Positions 35,758 through 45,071 are shown, numbered from the stretch's first letter. The stretch is DNA of 64,000 nucleotides from Clostridia bacterium (GCA_017456545.1 JAFTJE010000026.1:1-64000), one strand, 5' to 3'. Numbers and translations are program-made. Notes: generated by a model from the sequence alone, not told the origin.

Positions 35758-36663
35758 ATGAAACATATAAATATTTCATTTAAGAACGAGGAAGATAAAA
35801 AAAGCTTTGTTCAGGAATGCGAGAAAAATTTTCATAATTATCTTAAAGAAATTTCCGATACCGTAGTGGGAAAAAATACAGATATAGTACTTTTATCCGG
35901 ACCCACCTGCTCGGGTAAAACAACTCTTGCAAACAAAATTATACATGACTTTACAAAAAAGGGTAAGGATGTTAAGGTCATATCCATAGATGATTTTTTT
36001 ATGGAAAGGAACGATTCCCGTACTGTAGAGGAGGGTAAAAAAATAGATTATGATTCTATTGAGGCTCTTGATTTCCAATTATTGAAATGCTGTATCGGTG
36101 ACCTTTATAAAAACGGTGAGATAGATGTACCTATTTATGATTTTGTATCTCAGAAGAGAGTGGGCTTTAACCACTATAAAATTGAGAAGGATACAGTAGT
36201 CCTTTTTGAGGGCATACAGGCTGTATATCCCGAAATTACAGCCCTTTTTGAAGGATATGATTATATAGGAATCTTCACTAATGTTGAAGAGGATGTATGT
36301 GTAAACGGGGTGCATTTTTCAAGAGATGATATACGACTTTCCCGTAGAATAGTACGAGATAGAAAGTTCAGAGGGGCGAGTGCTGATTTTTCTCTTTACC
36401 TGTGGGAAACGGTAAGAGAAAACGAGGACAAAAATATTTACCCCAATAAAAATATTTGTAAGATACAGATGAATTCTTTTCTCGATTACGAATTATTCGT
36501 AATCAAAAAATATATAATAGAAGTACTGAGTGATGTGGAGCCAAGCAGTAGATTTTATCCTAAGGCTTTTGAAATGTGTGAAAAGTATAAGTCACTTGAT
36601 GAAATAAGCTTTGACTATGTGCCGGGCAACTCTCTCTACACAGAATTTCTTGGTAAAAAATAA
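35758..36663 (+). CDS. Uridine kinase-like P-loop kinase
   Basis: A 301-residue kinase of the uridine kinase/phosphoribulokinase family. The P-loop GPTCSGKTTLANKI is near residue 49; DDFFMERNDS marks the substrate-side acid; LFEGIQAVYPE and RLSRRIVRDRKFRG follow. The start ATG is three bases after hemZ. The N-terminal 40 residues and C-terminal 60 are extra compared with classical Udk (about 210), so the substrate may not be uridine. Confidence 0.82.
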   Translation: MKHINISFKNEEDKKSFVQECEKNFHNYLKEISDTVVGKNTDIVLLSGPTCSGKTTLANKIIHDFTKKGKDVKVISIDDFFMERNDSRTVEEGKKIDYDSIEALDFQLLKCCIGDLYKNGEIDVPIYDFVSQKRVGFNHYKIEKDTVVLFEGIQAVYPEITALFEGYDYIGIFTNVEEDVCVNGVHFSRDDIRLSRRIVRDRKFRGASADFSLYLWETVRENEDKNIYPNKNICKIQMNSFLDYELFVIKKYIIEVLSDVEPSSRFYPKAFEMCEKYKSLDEISFDYVPGNSLYTEFLGKK

Positions 36664-36674
36664 GAGGAAAGATT

Positions 36675-38306
36675 TTGAACAATACAGTCAATACCCAAAA
36701 AAGAAGTTCAAAAAATCTGTTTTTTTCAGGTGTATTGATTCTAACAATAGCCAATATTCTTGTTAAAAGTGTTGGTCTTATATCCAAAATCGCATTAAAC
36801 AGAGTAGTTGGCAGCATAGGTGCAGGTTATTATAGCTCAGCCTATGAAATATACGCCTTTTTATATGTTATTTCAACAGCAGGCTTGCCGGTCGCCATCT
36901 CTATAATGGTATCAAAGGCAAGGGCGAGAGGTAGCTTAGAGGAAGTAAACAAAATATTTAATATATCATTCAAAGTATTTTCGACCGTGGGGCTTGCATT
37001 AACAGGCCTCATGGTTATTTTTTCAGATGCAATAGCCCAGCTTATGGGTGCTCCGGAAACATCTGTATGTATTAGGACGATTGCACCAACATTACTTTTT
37101 ATTTGTATAAGTAGCTGTATAAGGGGGTATTTTCAGGGATATCAGCTAATGGGTCCGACTGCCGTATCACAGCTTATAGAAGCAGTGTGTAAGGTGGCGA
37201 TAGGTATTTCCCTTGCTTTTTTTGCAAAAAGCAGAGGATACAGTGACCATATAGTTGCATCATATACAGTATTTGGTGTAACTGTCGGAGTGTTTTTGGG
37301 TATGGTTTACCTCTATGTAAAAAAACACAGATTTAAGGAACATGAGTATTTTGATACCGTTGATGATACGAGTAACAGCAGCTCACGATTTTTGATTAGG
37401 AATCTGATGCGTATTGCAATACCTATAACCATCAGCTCGTCTGTTTTATCTCTTACTACAATTCTTGATACATTTATGATACAAAACAGGCTTTTGGATT
37501 TCGGCATGGATATAACAACAATACGAGTATACTACGGAGATTATACATCCCTTGTAATATCTATGTTTAATTTACCAACAATTCTTATATATCCAATTGC
37601 CAATGCTCTTGTTCCTATGATATCTGCATCGACAGAATCAGGGGATTCAACCGGAGCAGAGAGAATGCGGGAGCTTGGAATCAGGCTTGTAAGTATTATT
37701 TCCATTCCTTGTGCAATGGGTATGTCGGTTTTTTCATTCCCGATACTCAGGCTTTTAATGTTTAAGCAGGACTCGGTTTATAGGGCATCACCGTGGTTGT
37801 CAATATCGGCTATTTCTGTGTTTTTTCTTGGTATAATTGCCATAACCAATGCCTATCTCAATTCGGAAGGAAAACAAGGATTACCGATAATATCTATGTT
37901 ATGTGGTTCTTCAGTGAAGCTATTGGTAAGCTATTTTCTCATCGGGAAAATAGGAATTATAGGTGCTCCGATAGGTACGCTTTTATGCTATGCAACAGCC
38001 TCATTTATTAATTTATATTTTGTACTGCGTCATATTGGGAAGCTTCCAAGTCCTATGGATGCATTGGTAATGCCCTTTTCCTGTGCAGCAATATGTATAG
38101 GAGCTGCTGTTGCTGTGTATACCGTTACCGAAAATTATTTACCATCATCTCTTGTAACACTTATAGCAATACTTGTCGCATCACTGGTATATTTTATAAC
38201 AGTTATAAAATCGGGTACAGTAGCAAGGGAAGAAATACATTTTTTACCATCAGGTAAAAAAATAATTCGATTGCTTGAAAAATTTTATATTTTAAGAAAA
38301 AAATAG
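36675..38306 (+). CDS. SpoVB-like polysaccharide flippase (MOP superfamily)
   Basis: A 543-residue, 14-helix membrane protein of the SpoVB/MurJ-like group that flips lipid-linked sugars across the membrane. The N-terminal pattern SGVLILTIANILVKSVGLI and later RGYFQGYQLMGPTAVSQLIE are typical. It starts with TTG, eight bases or so after AGAGGAAAG. In B. subtilis the related yabM lies upstream of yabN-rqcP-yabP-yabQ, and here hup-rqcP-yabP-yabQ follow, so a role in spore cortex or cell-wall assembly is likely. Confidence 0.87.
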   Translation: MNNTVNTQKRSSKNLFFSGVLILTIANILVKSVGLISKIALNRVVGSIGAGYYSSAYEIYAFLYVISTAGLPVAISIMVSKARARGSLEEVNKIFNISFKVFSTVGLALTGLMVIFSDAIAQLMGAPETSVCIRTIAPTLLFICISSCIRGYFQGYQLMGPTAVSQLIEAVCKVAIGISLAFFAKSRGYSDHIVASYTVFGVTVGVFLGMVYLYVKKHRFKEHEYFDTVDDTSNSSSRFLIRNLMRIAIPITISSSVLSLTTILDTFMIQNRLLDFGMDITTIRVYYGDYTSLVISMFNLPTILIYPIANALVPMISASTESGDSTGAERMRELGIRLVSIISIPCAMGMSVFSFPILRLLMFKQDSVYRASPWLSISAISVFFLGIIAITNAYLNSEGKQGLPIISMLCGSSVKLLVSYFLIGKIGIIGAPIGTLLCYATASFINLYFVLRHIGKLPSPMDALVMPFSCAAICIGAAVAVYTVTENYLPSSLVTLIAILVASLVYFITVIKSGTVAREEIHFLPSGKKIIRLLEKFYILRKK

Positions 38307-38366
38307 GCAATATGTCCAAAAAATATTACAAAAAATGAAAAAAATTGAAAAAATTACACAAAATAC

Positions 38367-38395
38367 TTGCATTTTATTTTGCCGAGTGATATAAT
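38367..38395 (+). promoter_or_regulatory. Promoter of hup
   Basis: TTGCAT (38367-38372), 17 bp, TATAAT (38390-38395) with extended TGA. Confidence 0.82.
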
Positions 38396-38437
38396 ATAAA
38401 TGAAAATAAGAATATAAAAGAAATGAGGAATACTCCA

Positions 38438-38713
38438 ATGAACAAAACAGATCTTATCGAATTTGTTATAAAAGAAACCGAGCTTAAGAGAAAGGATGCC
38501 ACATCAGCTGTAGAAGCAGTTATTGCAGGCATGGAAAAGGCACTTGTTGAGGGCGACAAGGTTCAGATTATTGGTTTTGGTACATTTGAGACAAAGGTAC
38601 AGGCAGCAAGAGAGGGTCGTAATCCTGCAACAGGAGAGTCTATTCAGATTCCTGAATCTAAAACAGTTAAGTTTTCTGCTGGTAAGGCACTTAAGGATAA
38701 GGTTAACGCTTAA
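38438..38713 (+). CDS. hup: HU-family DNA-binding protein
   Basis: A 91-residue histone-like HU protein that bends and compacts DNA. The N-terminal MNKTDLIEFV, the GFGTFETKVQAAREGRNPATG arm region (landmarks FGTFE and GRNPATG) and the end KFSAGKALKD are canonical. GAGGA at 38424-38428 selects the ATG at 38438; an in-frame ATG at 38423 overlaps that SD. It has its own promoter and terminator. Confidence 0.96.
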   Translation: MNKTDLIEFVIKETELKRKDATSAVEAVIAGMEKALVEGDKVQIIGFGTFETKVQAAREGRNPATGESIQIPESKTVKFSAGKALKDKVNA

Positions 38714-38732
38714 TTAAAATTGAATATAAAAT

Positions 38733-38762
38733 CAGGCTGTGTTGGTTTACGCAGCCTGTTTT
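38733..38762 (+). terminator. Hairpin terminator after hup
   Basis: Stem CAGGCTG/CAGCCTG followed by TTTTG. The T-run is short, so read-through into rqcP is plausible. Confidence 0.65.
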
Positions 38763-38776
38763 GATGTGGTGATATT

Positions 38777-39022
38777 ATGAGAATAGATAAATTTTTGAAG
38801 GTTTCAAGAATTATAAAAAGACGCACTGTGGCAAATGACGCCTGCGATGCTGCCCATGTTTCCGTTAACGGTAAAACCGTTAAGGCTTCCTACGATGTTA
38901 AGGAAGGGGATATTGTTGAAATAACCTTTGGCTCAAAAAAGCTTAAAATAAGAGTTCTTGATGTTCGTGATGTTGTCAGAAAAAATGATGCACAAGAATT
39001 GTATGAGGTAGTGTCCGAGTAA
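38777..39022 (+). CDS. rqcP: S4-domain ribosome quality-control factor RqcP
   Basis: An 81-residue S4 RNA-binding protein, the usual RqcP (YabO/YlmH-like, Hsp15-type) size. The S4 motif RIDKFLKVSRIIKRRTVAND is at the N-terminus, followed by VSVNGKTVKASYDVKEGDIVEI (landmark NGKTVKASYDV). RqcP works with RqcH on stalled 50S subunits to add C-terminal alanine tails. Its neighbours hup, yabP and yabQ are the same as in B. subtilis. Confidence 0.92.
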   Translation: MRIDKFLKVSRIIKRRTVANDACDAAHVSVNGKTVKASYDVKEGDIVEITFGSKKLKIRVLDVRDVVRKNDAQELYEVVSE

Positions 39023-39082
39023 TAATCTCGGACACTTTTTCATATATTTACATGGCAGGATTCTTTGCATATGGAGGTTTTT

Positions 39083-39361
39083 ATGGAAGAAATCAGAGAG
39101 GTCCTTAATCACGATGTGACAATAACATCAAGAAAGAAAATACAAATGACGGGAATCAGTGATGTTTTAAGCTTTGATGACGGACAAATAATGGCACAAA
39201 ACTCAGATTCAGATGTATCCATAGAAGGGGAAGGGCTAAAGATTGAAAAATTTGACTCGTCAAGTGGTATGCTTACCGTAAACGGAAAAATCAACGGATT
39301 ATACTATTATGGGTCTGTCCCACAGAAAAAGAAAAAATCTATTACAGGTCTTTTCAAATGA
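39083..39361 (+). CDS. yabP: Sporulation protein YabP
   Basis: A 92-residue YabP-family protein needed in late sporulation in B. subtilis. The pattern VTITSRKKIQMTGISDVLSFDD followed by LTVNGKINGLYYY (shown by landmarks SRKKIQMTGI and GKINGLYY) is typical. GGAGG at 39073-39077 selects the ATG at 39083; an upstream in-frame ATG at 39065 lacks an SD. It is followed by yabQ after seven bases. Confidence 0.9.
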   Translation: MEEIREVLNHDVTITSRKKIQMTGISDVLSFDDGQIMAQNSDSDVSIEGEGLKIEKFDSSSGMLTVNGKINGLYYYGSVPQKKKKSITGLFK

Positions 39362-39368
39362 GGTGAAA

Positions 39369-39941
39369 ATGGGAGTATCCTTTTTGCATCAGCTGTCTGT
39401 CAGCTACCATTCTGTGATACTGGGATTTTATCTTGGAATAATATATGATATAGTAAGGATTATCAGATGCTTTTTCGGTGTCAGATATAGGTGCGTAATA
39501 AAAAGGTTTGATAAGCTATGGCTCAAAAGCGAGGAAAAAAAGCTTAACAGGGTATATGAATCTCTTTTGATGGGGATTACTGATATACTGTTTTTTATAA
39601 TTATTGCATGTATTATGGCATCATTTATTTATAGCGTGAACAGTGGAAATGTCAGGTGGTATATATATTTATTTGCCTTTGCCGGGTTTCTTATATATTA
39701 CCTTACGCTTGGTAAAATCATAATTTCCTTATCTTCACTGATAGTAAGAACAGTAAAAAAAGTATTTAGGATATTTATTATGTGTATGCTGTCTCCGTTT
39801 TTGCCCTTCAAAATACTGTATGGTAAAGCTATAAAAGCTATGCACAATCAAATCCGTGCAAGAAGAAGAGTTAAGCTCCCGGATGCAGAAGAGATTAAAA
39901 AGAGAACAGTGCTTTTACAATATGGGAAAAATATTAAATAG
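39369..39941 (+). CDS. yabQ: Spore cortex biosynthesis protein YabQ
   Basis: A 190-residue membrane protein of the YabQ family, required for spore cortex formation in B. subtilis. The N-terminal helix region SYHSVILGFYLGIIYDIVRI is typical; further hydrophobic segments lie at about 70-130. AGGTG at 39361-39365 points to the ATG at 39369, eight bases after the yabP stop; the frame is open upstream inside yabP. Together with yabP it indicates an endospore former. Confidence 0.88.
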   Translation: MGVSFLHQLSVSYHSVILGFYLGIIYDIVRIIRCFFGVRYRCVIKRFDKLWLKSEEKKLNRVYESLLMGITDILFFIIIACIMASFIYSVNSGNVRWYIYLFAFAGFLIYYLTLGKIIISLSSLIVRTVKKVFRIFIMCMLSPFLPFKILYGKAIKAMHNQIRARRRVKLPDAEEIKKRTVLLQYGKNIK

Positions 39942-39944
39942 TCA

Positions 39945-39970
39945 AACGGGAGCATTCTCCCGTTTTTTTA
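39945..39970. terminator. Terminator of the yabQ unit
   Basis: Stem AAACGGGAG/CTCCCGTTT with T-run; it overlaps the 3' end of the converging DUF6514 gene. Confidence 0.88.
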
Positions 39971-40213
39971 ATTATGATATATTAAAAAATCCGATATTGC
40001 CTCTTCTATATGTATTGGAGACAAATTCATACTATTGCAAAGTGTGGCAAAATCCACAAGACTCGATTTATCTGTCGATATATTTGGGATTCTGATTATT
40101 TCCTTTGCTGCAGCAGCATCACATTGCGATAAAACGGATATTCCGTATACAGTTATTATTTTCCCCTCGATAGTGATAATTTCCTCATTCACTGTATATT
40201 CAAAAGCTTCCAT
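39968..40213 (-). CDS. DUF6514 family protein (81 aa)
   Basis: An 81-residue small protein that resembles the DUF6514 family of Oscillospiraceae. Landmarks are VYGISVLSQC near residue 23, an IPNISTDKSSLVDF segment, and a C-terminal NLSPIHIEEAISDFL. The minus-strand ATG follows GCGGGAG with a six-base spacer. It converges with yabQ. Overlapping plus-strand frames have no SD. Function unknown. Confidence 0.68.
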   Translation of the reverse strand: MEAFEYTVNEEIITIEGKIITVYGISVLSQCDAAAAKEIIRIPNISTDKSSLVDFATLCNSMNLSPIHIEEAISDFLIYHN

Positions 40214-40388
40214 AGTTGACTCCCGCTTGATTTTGTAAATATGTCATAAATCATTTATACATTATTTTGCTTTATAATTGCTGTGAAATTTGCGTAAGCC
40301 CTTGAAAATAAAGGAATATCGACTTCAAAAGCCAAAATTTTGATATGAATTAAAAAATATTATTTCAAAATAGAAAAATAAAATATAA

Positions 40389-40417
40389 TTGCAAATAAAA
40401 AGTAAGTATGTTATAAT
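40389..40417 (+). promoter_or_regulatory. Promoter of the GH30 gene
   Basis: TTGCAA (40389-40394), 17 bp, TATAAT (40412-40417). The remaining 40214-40388 is AT-rich and I see no gene in it. Confidence 0.8.
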
Positions 40418-40456
40418 TATCATAGATTATTAAAAAGGATGGCAAAGGAGCTATAT

Positions 40457-41728
40457 ATGATAATTTCAACAACCGAAAAAAATAAATGGCAAAAGGGTAA
40501 AACAACCTCAAGGGACGGTATTAAAATATCCTTTGGAGATGAAAAGCAGAATATCCGTGGCTTCGGTACATGCTTTAGTGAGCTTGGTGCTATTGCATTA
40601 AATAAGCTTTCTTCCAAAGACAAAAAAGAGCTCCTTGATGAGCTTTTTACAGAAGAAGGTGCAAACTTTAACTATTGCAGAACACCAATAGGAGCAAGTG
40701 ATTTTGCAACTGATTTCTATTCATATAATGAAGCAGACGGCGACTATGAGATGAAAAATTTTTCAGTTGAAAGAGATGAAAAATATCTTCTTCCTTTGAT
40801 TAGGGAGGCTCTGTACCGTCAGAAGGATATGCAGATGTTTGCATCTCCTTGGTGTCCACCTCTTTGGCTTAAAACCATTAAGGTCTACAGCAATGGTATA
40901 TTCAATGCTACCCCTGAGAATTTTAAGGCGTATGCGTTGTATTTCAAAAAATATGTGGAGGCATATCACAGCAAGGGCATTCCGATTATACATATTCATC
41001 CTCAGAATGAGCCCTGCAGTAATCAGGTATTTCCATCCTGTGTATGGAGTGGAGAAATGCTCACACGCTTTATCGGAGACTATCTTGGAGAGGCTTTGGA
41101 GGGTACCGGAGTAGATATATTCTACGGAACCGTAAACGGTCCTGAGGGAGACCAAAGATGGACTAAAACGAGATATCATCAGTATCTCGGATATGCAATG
41201 CAGGATGAAAAGGCAAGAAAGTATATAAAGGGTGTAGGATACCAGTGGGCAGGTAAAATGGCTCTCGGGGCAACACATGATGATTATCCTGAGCTTGAGC
41301 TTATACAGACAGAGTCTGAGTGTGGAATAGGAGATAACTCCTGGGCACAGATGATGTATATTTTTGAGATGATGCGTATGTATATAAGAGAAGGTGCCTC
41401 TGCTTATGTATATTGGAATATTGCCCTTGAGGGAGACAGCTCAAGCACTTGGGGCTGGAAACAGAACTCCCTTATTCATGTACAGGGTAATAAAGCAACT
41501 TTGACACCTGAATTTTATCTTATGAAGCATGTTTCTCATTTTGTAAAAAGAGGAGCAAGATTTGTTGAATCCAAGGGAGAATTTTCTTCAAATACCTTAG
41601 CATTTGTTAATCCCAACGGAGGCAGAGTATTGTTTGTTGCTAATCCCTATGAAACTGAGAAGATTGTAACAGTCGATGATAAATCCTACATATTACCTCC
41701 AAGATCTCTTAACACAATAACCTTATAA
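40457..41728 (+). CDS. GH30 family glycoside hydrolase
   Basis: A 423-residue GH30 enzyme, a family with beta-glucosidase, glucosylceramidase, beta-1,6-glucanase and related activities. The N-terminal GFGTCFSELGAIAL matches the GFGG..TD.. barrel opening; the acid/base is in HPQNEP (Glu185) and the nucleophile is probably in QTESECG (Glu286 or Glu288). A small beta-sandwich ends the protein. AAGGAG at 40445-40450 selects the ATG at 40457 over one at 40439. No signal peptide, so it acts on imported glycosides or lipids in the cytoplasm. Single-gene unit. Confidence 0.88.
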   Translation: MIISTTEKNKWQKGKTTSRDGIKISFGDEKQNIRGFGTCFSELGAIALNKLSSKDKKELLDELFTEEGANFNYCRTPIGASDFATDFYSYNEADGDYEMKNFSVERDEKYLLPLIREALYRQKDMQMFASPWCPPLWLKTIKVYSNGIFNATPENFKAYALYFKKYVEAYHSKGIPIIHIHPQNEPCSNQVFPSCVWSGEMLTRFIGDYLGEALEGTGVDIFYGTVNGPEGDQRWTKTRYHQYLGYAMQDEKARKYIKGVGYQWAGKMALGATHDDYPELELIQTESECGIGDNSWAQMMYIFEMMRMYIREGASAYVYWNIALEGDSSSTWGWKQNSLIHVQGNKATLTPEFYLMKHVSHFVKRGARFVESKGEFSSNTLAFVNPNGGRVLFVANPYETEKIVTVDDKSYILPPRSLNTITL

Positions 41729-41732
41729 AAGC

Positions 41733-41763
41733 AAGAACCGTCTTGATAAGACGGTTCTTTTAC
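41733..41763. terminator. Bidirectional terminator
   Basis: Perfect 12-bp stem AAGAACCGTCTT/AAGACGGTTCTT with a three-base loop, between converging genes. Confidence 0.9.
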
Positions 41764-41788
41764 TTTATATTAAGATTCGGCTAAGCCG

Positions 41789-42694
41789 TTAATCACCCTT
41801 TATCAAATTCCAAGTAGCGTGAAAATCAGGATTAACCACAGCCTCACCGGTTGAACAAAGCTTATATTCTCCCGGCCGGGCTCTCTTTGTAGAGCTTAAA
41901 TCCGGTGGAAGGGTTAATTCCGTACCGTTTGGCTGTTTAATACGGATAAAACTGTCATTTGCTTCAGTAACTACTCCGTAAAATTGTTTTTGCTCAATTA
42001 ACTCATTATCTTTTGTGAAGTATGTAATGCCAACCAAAAGAAGCTTTCCCAATAGCTCTTCGTAGGTGATCTGTTTTTCGTAGGCTTCGTTATATTCTTT
42101 TCGTGCCTCGTACAAATACATTCCGAAATCCTCATACATATCAGGAATATCGTATACAGTTTTACCGGTTTGCTCGGAAATATGTTTCCAACACTCACCG
42201 GGATGCTCTTTGTCAAAGGTGTCCCAGGCTGTTAGAAGCGAATCGGTTTTTTTGATATTAAAGCTATTTAAGAAATTATGATATTTTTCAGTATGCTGTG
42301 TATATATCGTCATCACATTGTATTTTCCAAACAGAATTTCCTCGTGTGATGTATGCCCACCTATTCCAAAGGTGTTAAGACCGTCCTTGATAAGAAAACC
42401 GCTCAGTGCATCAATACATTGGCATGCCTCATCATCATTCAGTCCGTCTATGTAGTATATGTCGTTATCGTTAATGTTGTAGAGAAGCTTTGATTCTGTA
42501 AGGCTGTCCTCCATCTTACACGGTAGCTCCAAAATGAAAAATAAAGGCTCGTTGTGTGATTTTATAAAGTTCTTCATCATATCGGGTACCTTAGATGCAT
42601 TTACATTTGCGTATATTGCATTTTCCTTTTCCTCGTATTCCTCAAAAAGCTTTTCAGGAAAGGGAACCTTACAGCATTTTTTTAATTCTATCAT
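41789..42694 (-). CDS. Hypothetical protein (301 aa)
   Basis: I do not recognise this 301-residue cytoplasmic protein. It has no membrane helix or signal peptide. Visible pieces are LNTFGIGGHTSHEE near residue 105, an acidic helical middle (YEDFGMYLYEARKEYNEAYE) and a C-terminal beta-rich part with FYGVVTEANDSFIRIKQPNG and PGEYKLCSTGEAV. AGGAGG eight bases before the ATG at 42694 selects this start; an open frame upstream is not translated. It has its own TTGAAA/TATAAT promoter and lies downstream of glnA. Confidence 0.65.
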   Translation of the reverse strand: MIELKKCCKVPFPEKLFEEYEEKENAIYANVNASKVPDMMKNFIKSHNEPLFFILELPCKMEDSLTESKLLYNINDNDIYYIDGLNDDEACQCIDALSGFLIKDGLNTFGIGGHTSHEEILFGKYNVMTIYTQHTEKYHNFLNSFNIKKTDSLLTAWDTFDKEHPGECWKHISEQTGKTVYDIPDMYEDFGMYLYEARKEYNEAYEKQITYEELLGKLLLVGITYFTKDNELIEQKQFYGVVTEANDSFIRIKQPNGTELTLPPDLSSTKRARPGEYKLCSTGEAVVNPDFHATWNLIKGD

Positions 42695-42722
42695 AAGAGG
42701 CCTCCTAAAAGTTACTATATGA

Positions 42723-42751
42723 ATTATATCATAGCGATGTTGAATTTTCAA
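42723..42751 (-). promoter_or_regulatory. Promoter of the 301-aa hypothetical gene
   Basis: On the minus strand TTGAAA (42751-42746), 17 bp, TATAAT (42728-42723) with extended TGA. Confidence 0.78.
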
Positions 42752-42763
42752 GTAAGCTATAAA

Positions 42764-42800
42764 TAATGAAAGCACCAATCAGAGGTATGATTGGTGCTTC
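42764..42800 (-). terminator. Terminator of glnA
   Basis: Stem AAGCACCAATC/GATTGGTGCTT followed on the minus strand by a moderately T-rich tract. Confidence 0.8.
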
Positions 42801-42830
42801 CGTAATTAATGTGGATAATTTATTGCAAAA

Positions 42831-44255
42831 TTAAAGATTATAGTATCTGTCGAATTCAGCAGGGTGTGGAATCTTGGAAAGCTCACTGCATTCAGCACGC
42901 TTGGATTTGATAAAGTTCTTGAGCAGCTCCTCGGGGAATACTCCACCGGCTGTGAGGTAATCGTGGTCAGCCTCGAGAGCATCAAGAGCCTCGGGAAGAG
43001 AGGTGGGAAGCTGTGTGAGCTTTGCCTTCTCCTCATCACTCAAATGAAAGAGATTCATATCATAGGGTCCCCAACCGTTAGCATGAGGATCTATTTTATT
43101 CTTAACACCGTCAAGACCTGCCATAAGAATTGCCGCATAGCAGAAATAAGGGTTACATGTAGCATCAGGGTTGCGAAGCTCGAAGCGACGCTTTTCAGGA
43201 CTCTTTGCGTATGCAGGGATACGGATAACCGCACTACGGTTGGATGTTGCATAACCAACGGTAACAGGGGCCTCAAAGCCGGGAACAAGACGCTTAAAGG
43301 AGTTGGTGCTTGGGTTGGTAATAGCACAAAGAGAAGCAATGTGCTTAAGAAGACCACCCATAAAGTAGTGTGCTGTTTCACTTAAATGTGCATATCCGTT
43401 GTCGTCGGAGAATACGGGCTCCCCATCCTTGAGAAGAAGCATATGGACATGCATTCCACTTCCTGCCTCACCGTAAATAGGCTTAGGCATAAATGTAGCG
43501 GTCTTGCCATATTTAAGTGCTGTGTTGTGGATGATATATTTAATCATCATAGTTGCGTCTGCCATAGTGGACATTTTACCGAGCTGAGGTTCAATTTCAA
43601 ACTGACCGGATGCCGCAACCTCAGGGTGGTGGTAATTTATTTCAATACCCATATCCTTCATAAGCAGACACATTTCGCTTCTTGCCTCATATGCCTTGTC
43701 AAAGGGCTTTGCAATATGGTAAGCCTTCTGCTTAGGTACAACACAACCAAATCCTTCTGAAGCACTGTTCCAATAGGATTGCTGTGTATCAAGGGAAACT
43801 CCGATGCTGTTGGGCTGAACCTCCCAGCCAACATTGTCGAAGAGATAAAATTCAAACTCGGGGAGAATAAGCATTGTATCAGCCACACCACAGTCCTGCA
43901 TATATTTTTCAGCTGCAAGAACAATATTACGGGGGTACTGTGCAAGAGGCTTGTTTTCAGGACTTGCTATAACCATAGCATTACCTGTCATAGAAAGAGT
44001 AGGAATATCACAGAAGGGGTCAATAACCGCTGTATCGAGGTCGGGTATAAACACCATATCACTCTTTTCAACTACTGCATAGCCGTAGTTCGAGGCATCA
44101 AATCCGATTCCACTTTTAACAGTGTCCTCAGAAAAGTTTTCAGCAGGTATGGTAACATGTCTGAACTGACCGTTGATGTCAACCATTTTGAAGTCAACCA
44201 TTTTGATTCCGTTTTCTTTAATAAGTGCCAGGATTTCCTCAACATTTTTTGCCAT
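42831..44255 (-). CDS. glnA: Glutamine synthetase type I
   Basis: A 474-residue GlnA that makes glutamine from glutamate, ammonia and ATP. Active-site signatures are present: PEFEFYLF, the GQFEIEP metal-binding region, the GSGMHVHMLLLKDG loop, NRSAVIRIPAY and RFELRNPDATCNPY. GGAGG at eight bases selects the ATG at 44255 over an in-frame ATG at 44270. The adenylylation Tyr context of enterobacterial enzymes is not obvious. It pairs functionally with gdhA at 53.9 kb for ammonia assimilation. No GlnR-type operator is evident. Confidence 0.96.
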   Translation of the reverse strand: MAKNVEEILALIKENGIKMVDFKMVDINGQFRHVTIPAENFSEDTVKSGIGFDASNYGYAVVEKSDMVFIPDLDTAVIDPFCDIPTLSMTGNAMVIASPENKPLAQYPRNIVLAAEKYMQDCGVADTMLILPEFEFYLFDNVGWEVQPNSIGVSLDTQQSYWNSASEGFGCVVPKQKAYHIAKPFDKAYEARSEMCLLMKDMGIEINYHHPEVAASGQFEIEPQLGKMSTMADATMMIKYIIHNTALKYGKTATFMPKPIYGEAGSGMHVHMLLLKDGEPVFSDDNGYAHLSETAHYFMGGLLKHIASLCAITNPSTNSFKRLVPGFEAPVTVGYATSNRSAVIRIPAYAKSPEKRRFELRNPDATCNPYFCYAAILMAGLDGVKNKIDPHANGWGPYDMNLFHLSDEEKAKLTQLPTSLPEALDALEADHDYLTAGGVFPEELLKNFIKSKRAECSELSKIPHPAEFDRYYNL

Positions 44256-44286
44256 AAAGCATTCCTCCAAAAAAATTTATATAATA

Positions 44287-44315
44287 ATTATAACAAAATA
44301 TTCTTTTTTCGTCAA
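44287..44315 (-). promoter_or_regulatory. Promoter of glnA
   Basis: On the minus strand TTGACG (44315-44310), 17 bp, TATAAT (44292-44287). Confidence 0.8.
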
Positions 44316-44364
44316 TACTTGACAGACAATTATTATGTTTATGAGGCATTAAAGCAACTTTTAA

Positions 44365-44393
44365 TTGATTTGAAAAGAAAAATATGGTAGAAT
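44365..44393 (+). promoter_or_regulatory. Promoter of the cyclase gene
   Basis: TTGATT (44365-44370), 17 bp, TAGAAT (44388-44393) with extended TGG, divergent from glnA. Confidence 0.75.
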
Positions 44394-44418
44394 AATAAAA
44401 AAGTCATATGGAGGAGAA

Positions 44419-45024
44419 ATGAAAATATACGATATTTCGCAAGAGGTATTCTCCTGCAGGATATATCCGGGTGATCCCAAGCCTACCGAAAATAAGGTTT
44501 TATCTATAGAAAAGGGAGATGTATGCAACCTTACCGAATTTTCTATGTGTGCTCATAACGGTACTCACATTGACGCACCGTACCATTTTATAAATAAAGG
44601 AAAAACTGTTGATAAGCTTGAACTTAACAGGACAGTAGGCTATGCGTATGTTGTGGCTTTTGACGGTGAAATTACCGGATGTGATGCTGAATATATTATA
44701 AGTAAAGCAAGATGTGTCTATAAAGATGCGTGGCATAGGATATTAATAAAGGGGAAAGGCATAGTTACAGAGGAGGCTGCAACTATATTTGCAGAGCAGG
44801 GCATATATCTGATAGGCAGCGAGTCCCAATCCATCGGACCGGAGGATGCTCCTGCTATGATACACAACATTCTTTTGAGTAAGGATATTGTACTTCTTGA
44901 GGGCATATGCTTAGAAAAAGTAAAAGAAGGGGTATATATTCTTTCCTCGGCACCGCTTAATCTCGCAGGCTGTGACGGCTCTCCCTGTCGTGCAATACTT
45001 ATAGATATGGAACAGGATTTATAA
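44419..45024 (+). CDS. Cyclase family protein (kynurenine formamidase-like metal hydrolase)
   Basis: A 201-residue member of the cyclase/KynB family, metal-dependent amide or lactone hydrolases. The signature HNGTHIDAPYHF near residue 49 supplies the metal ligands, and YPGDPKP and a late SAPLNLAGCDGSPCRA also fit. Tryptophan-degradation genes are absent nearby, so N-formylkynurenine is not assured as substrate. It is followed by a nitroreductase 47 bases on, perhaps co-transcribed. Confidence 0.85.
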   Translation: MKIYDISQEVFSCRIYPGDPKPTENKVLSIEKGDVCNLTEFSMCAHNGTHIDAPYHFINKGKTVDKLELNRTVGYAYVVAFDGEITGCDAEYIISKARCVYKDAWHRILIKGKGIVTEEAATIFAEQGIYLIGSESQSIGPEDAPAMIHNILLSKDIVLLEGICLEKVKEGVYILSSAPLNLAGCDGSPCRAILIDMEQDL

Positions 45025-45071
45025 AAACGACAAATTGTACTTAATTATGTGTACATAGATAGGAGATAAAT

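Noticed and set aside
44287..44315. GlnR-type operator in front of glnA
   Set aside because: The sequence around the glnA promoter shows no TGTNAN7TNACA-like palindrome that I could find.
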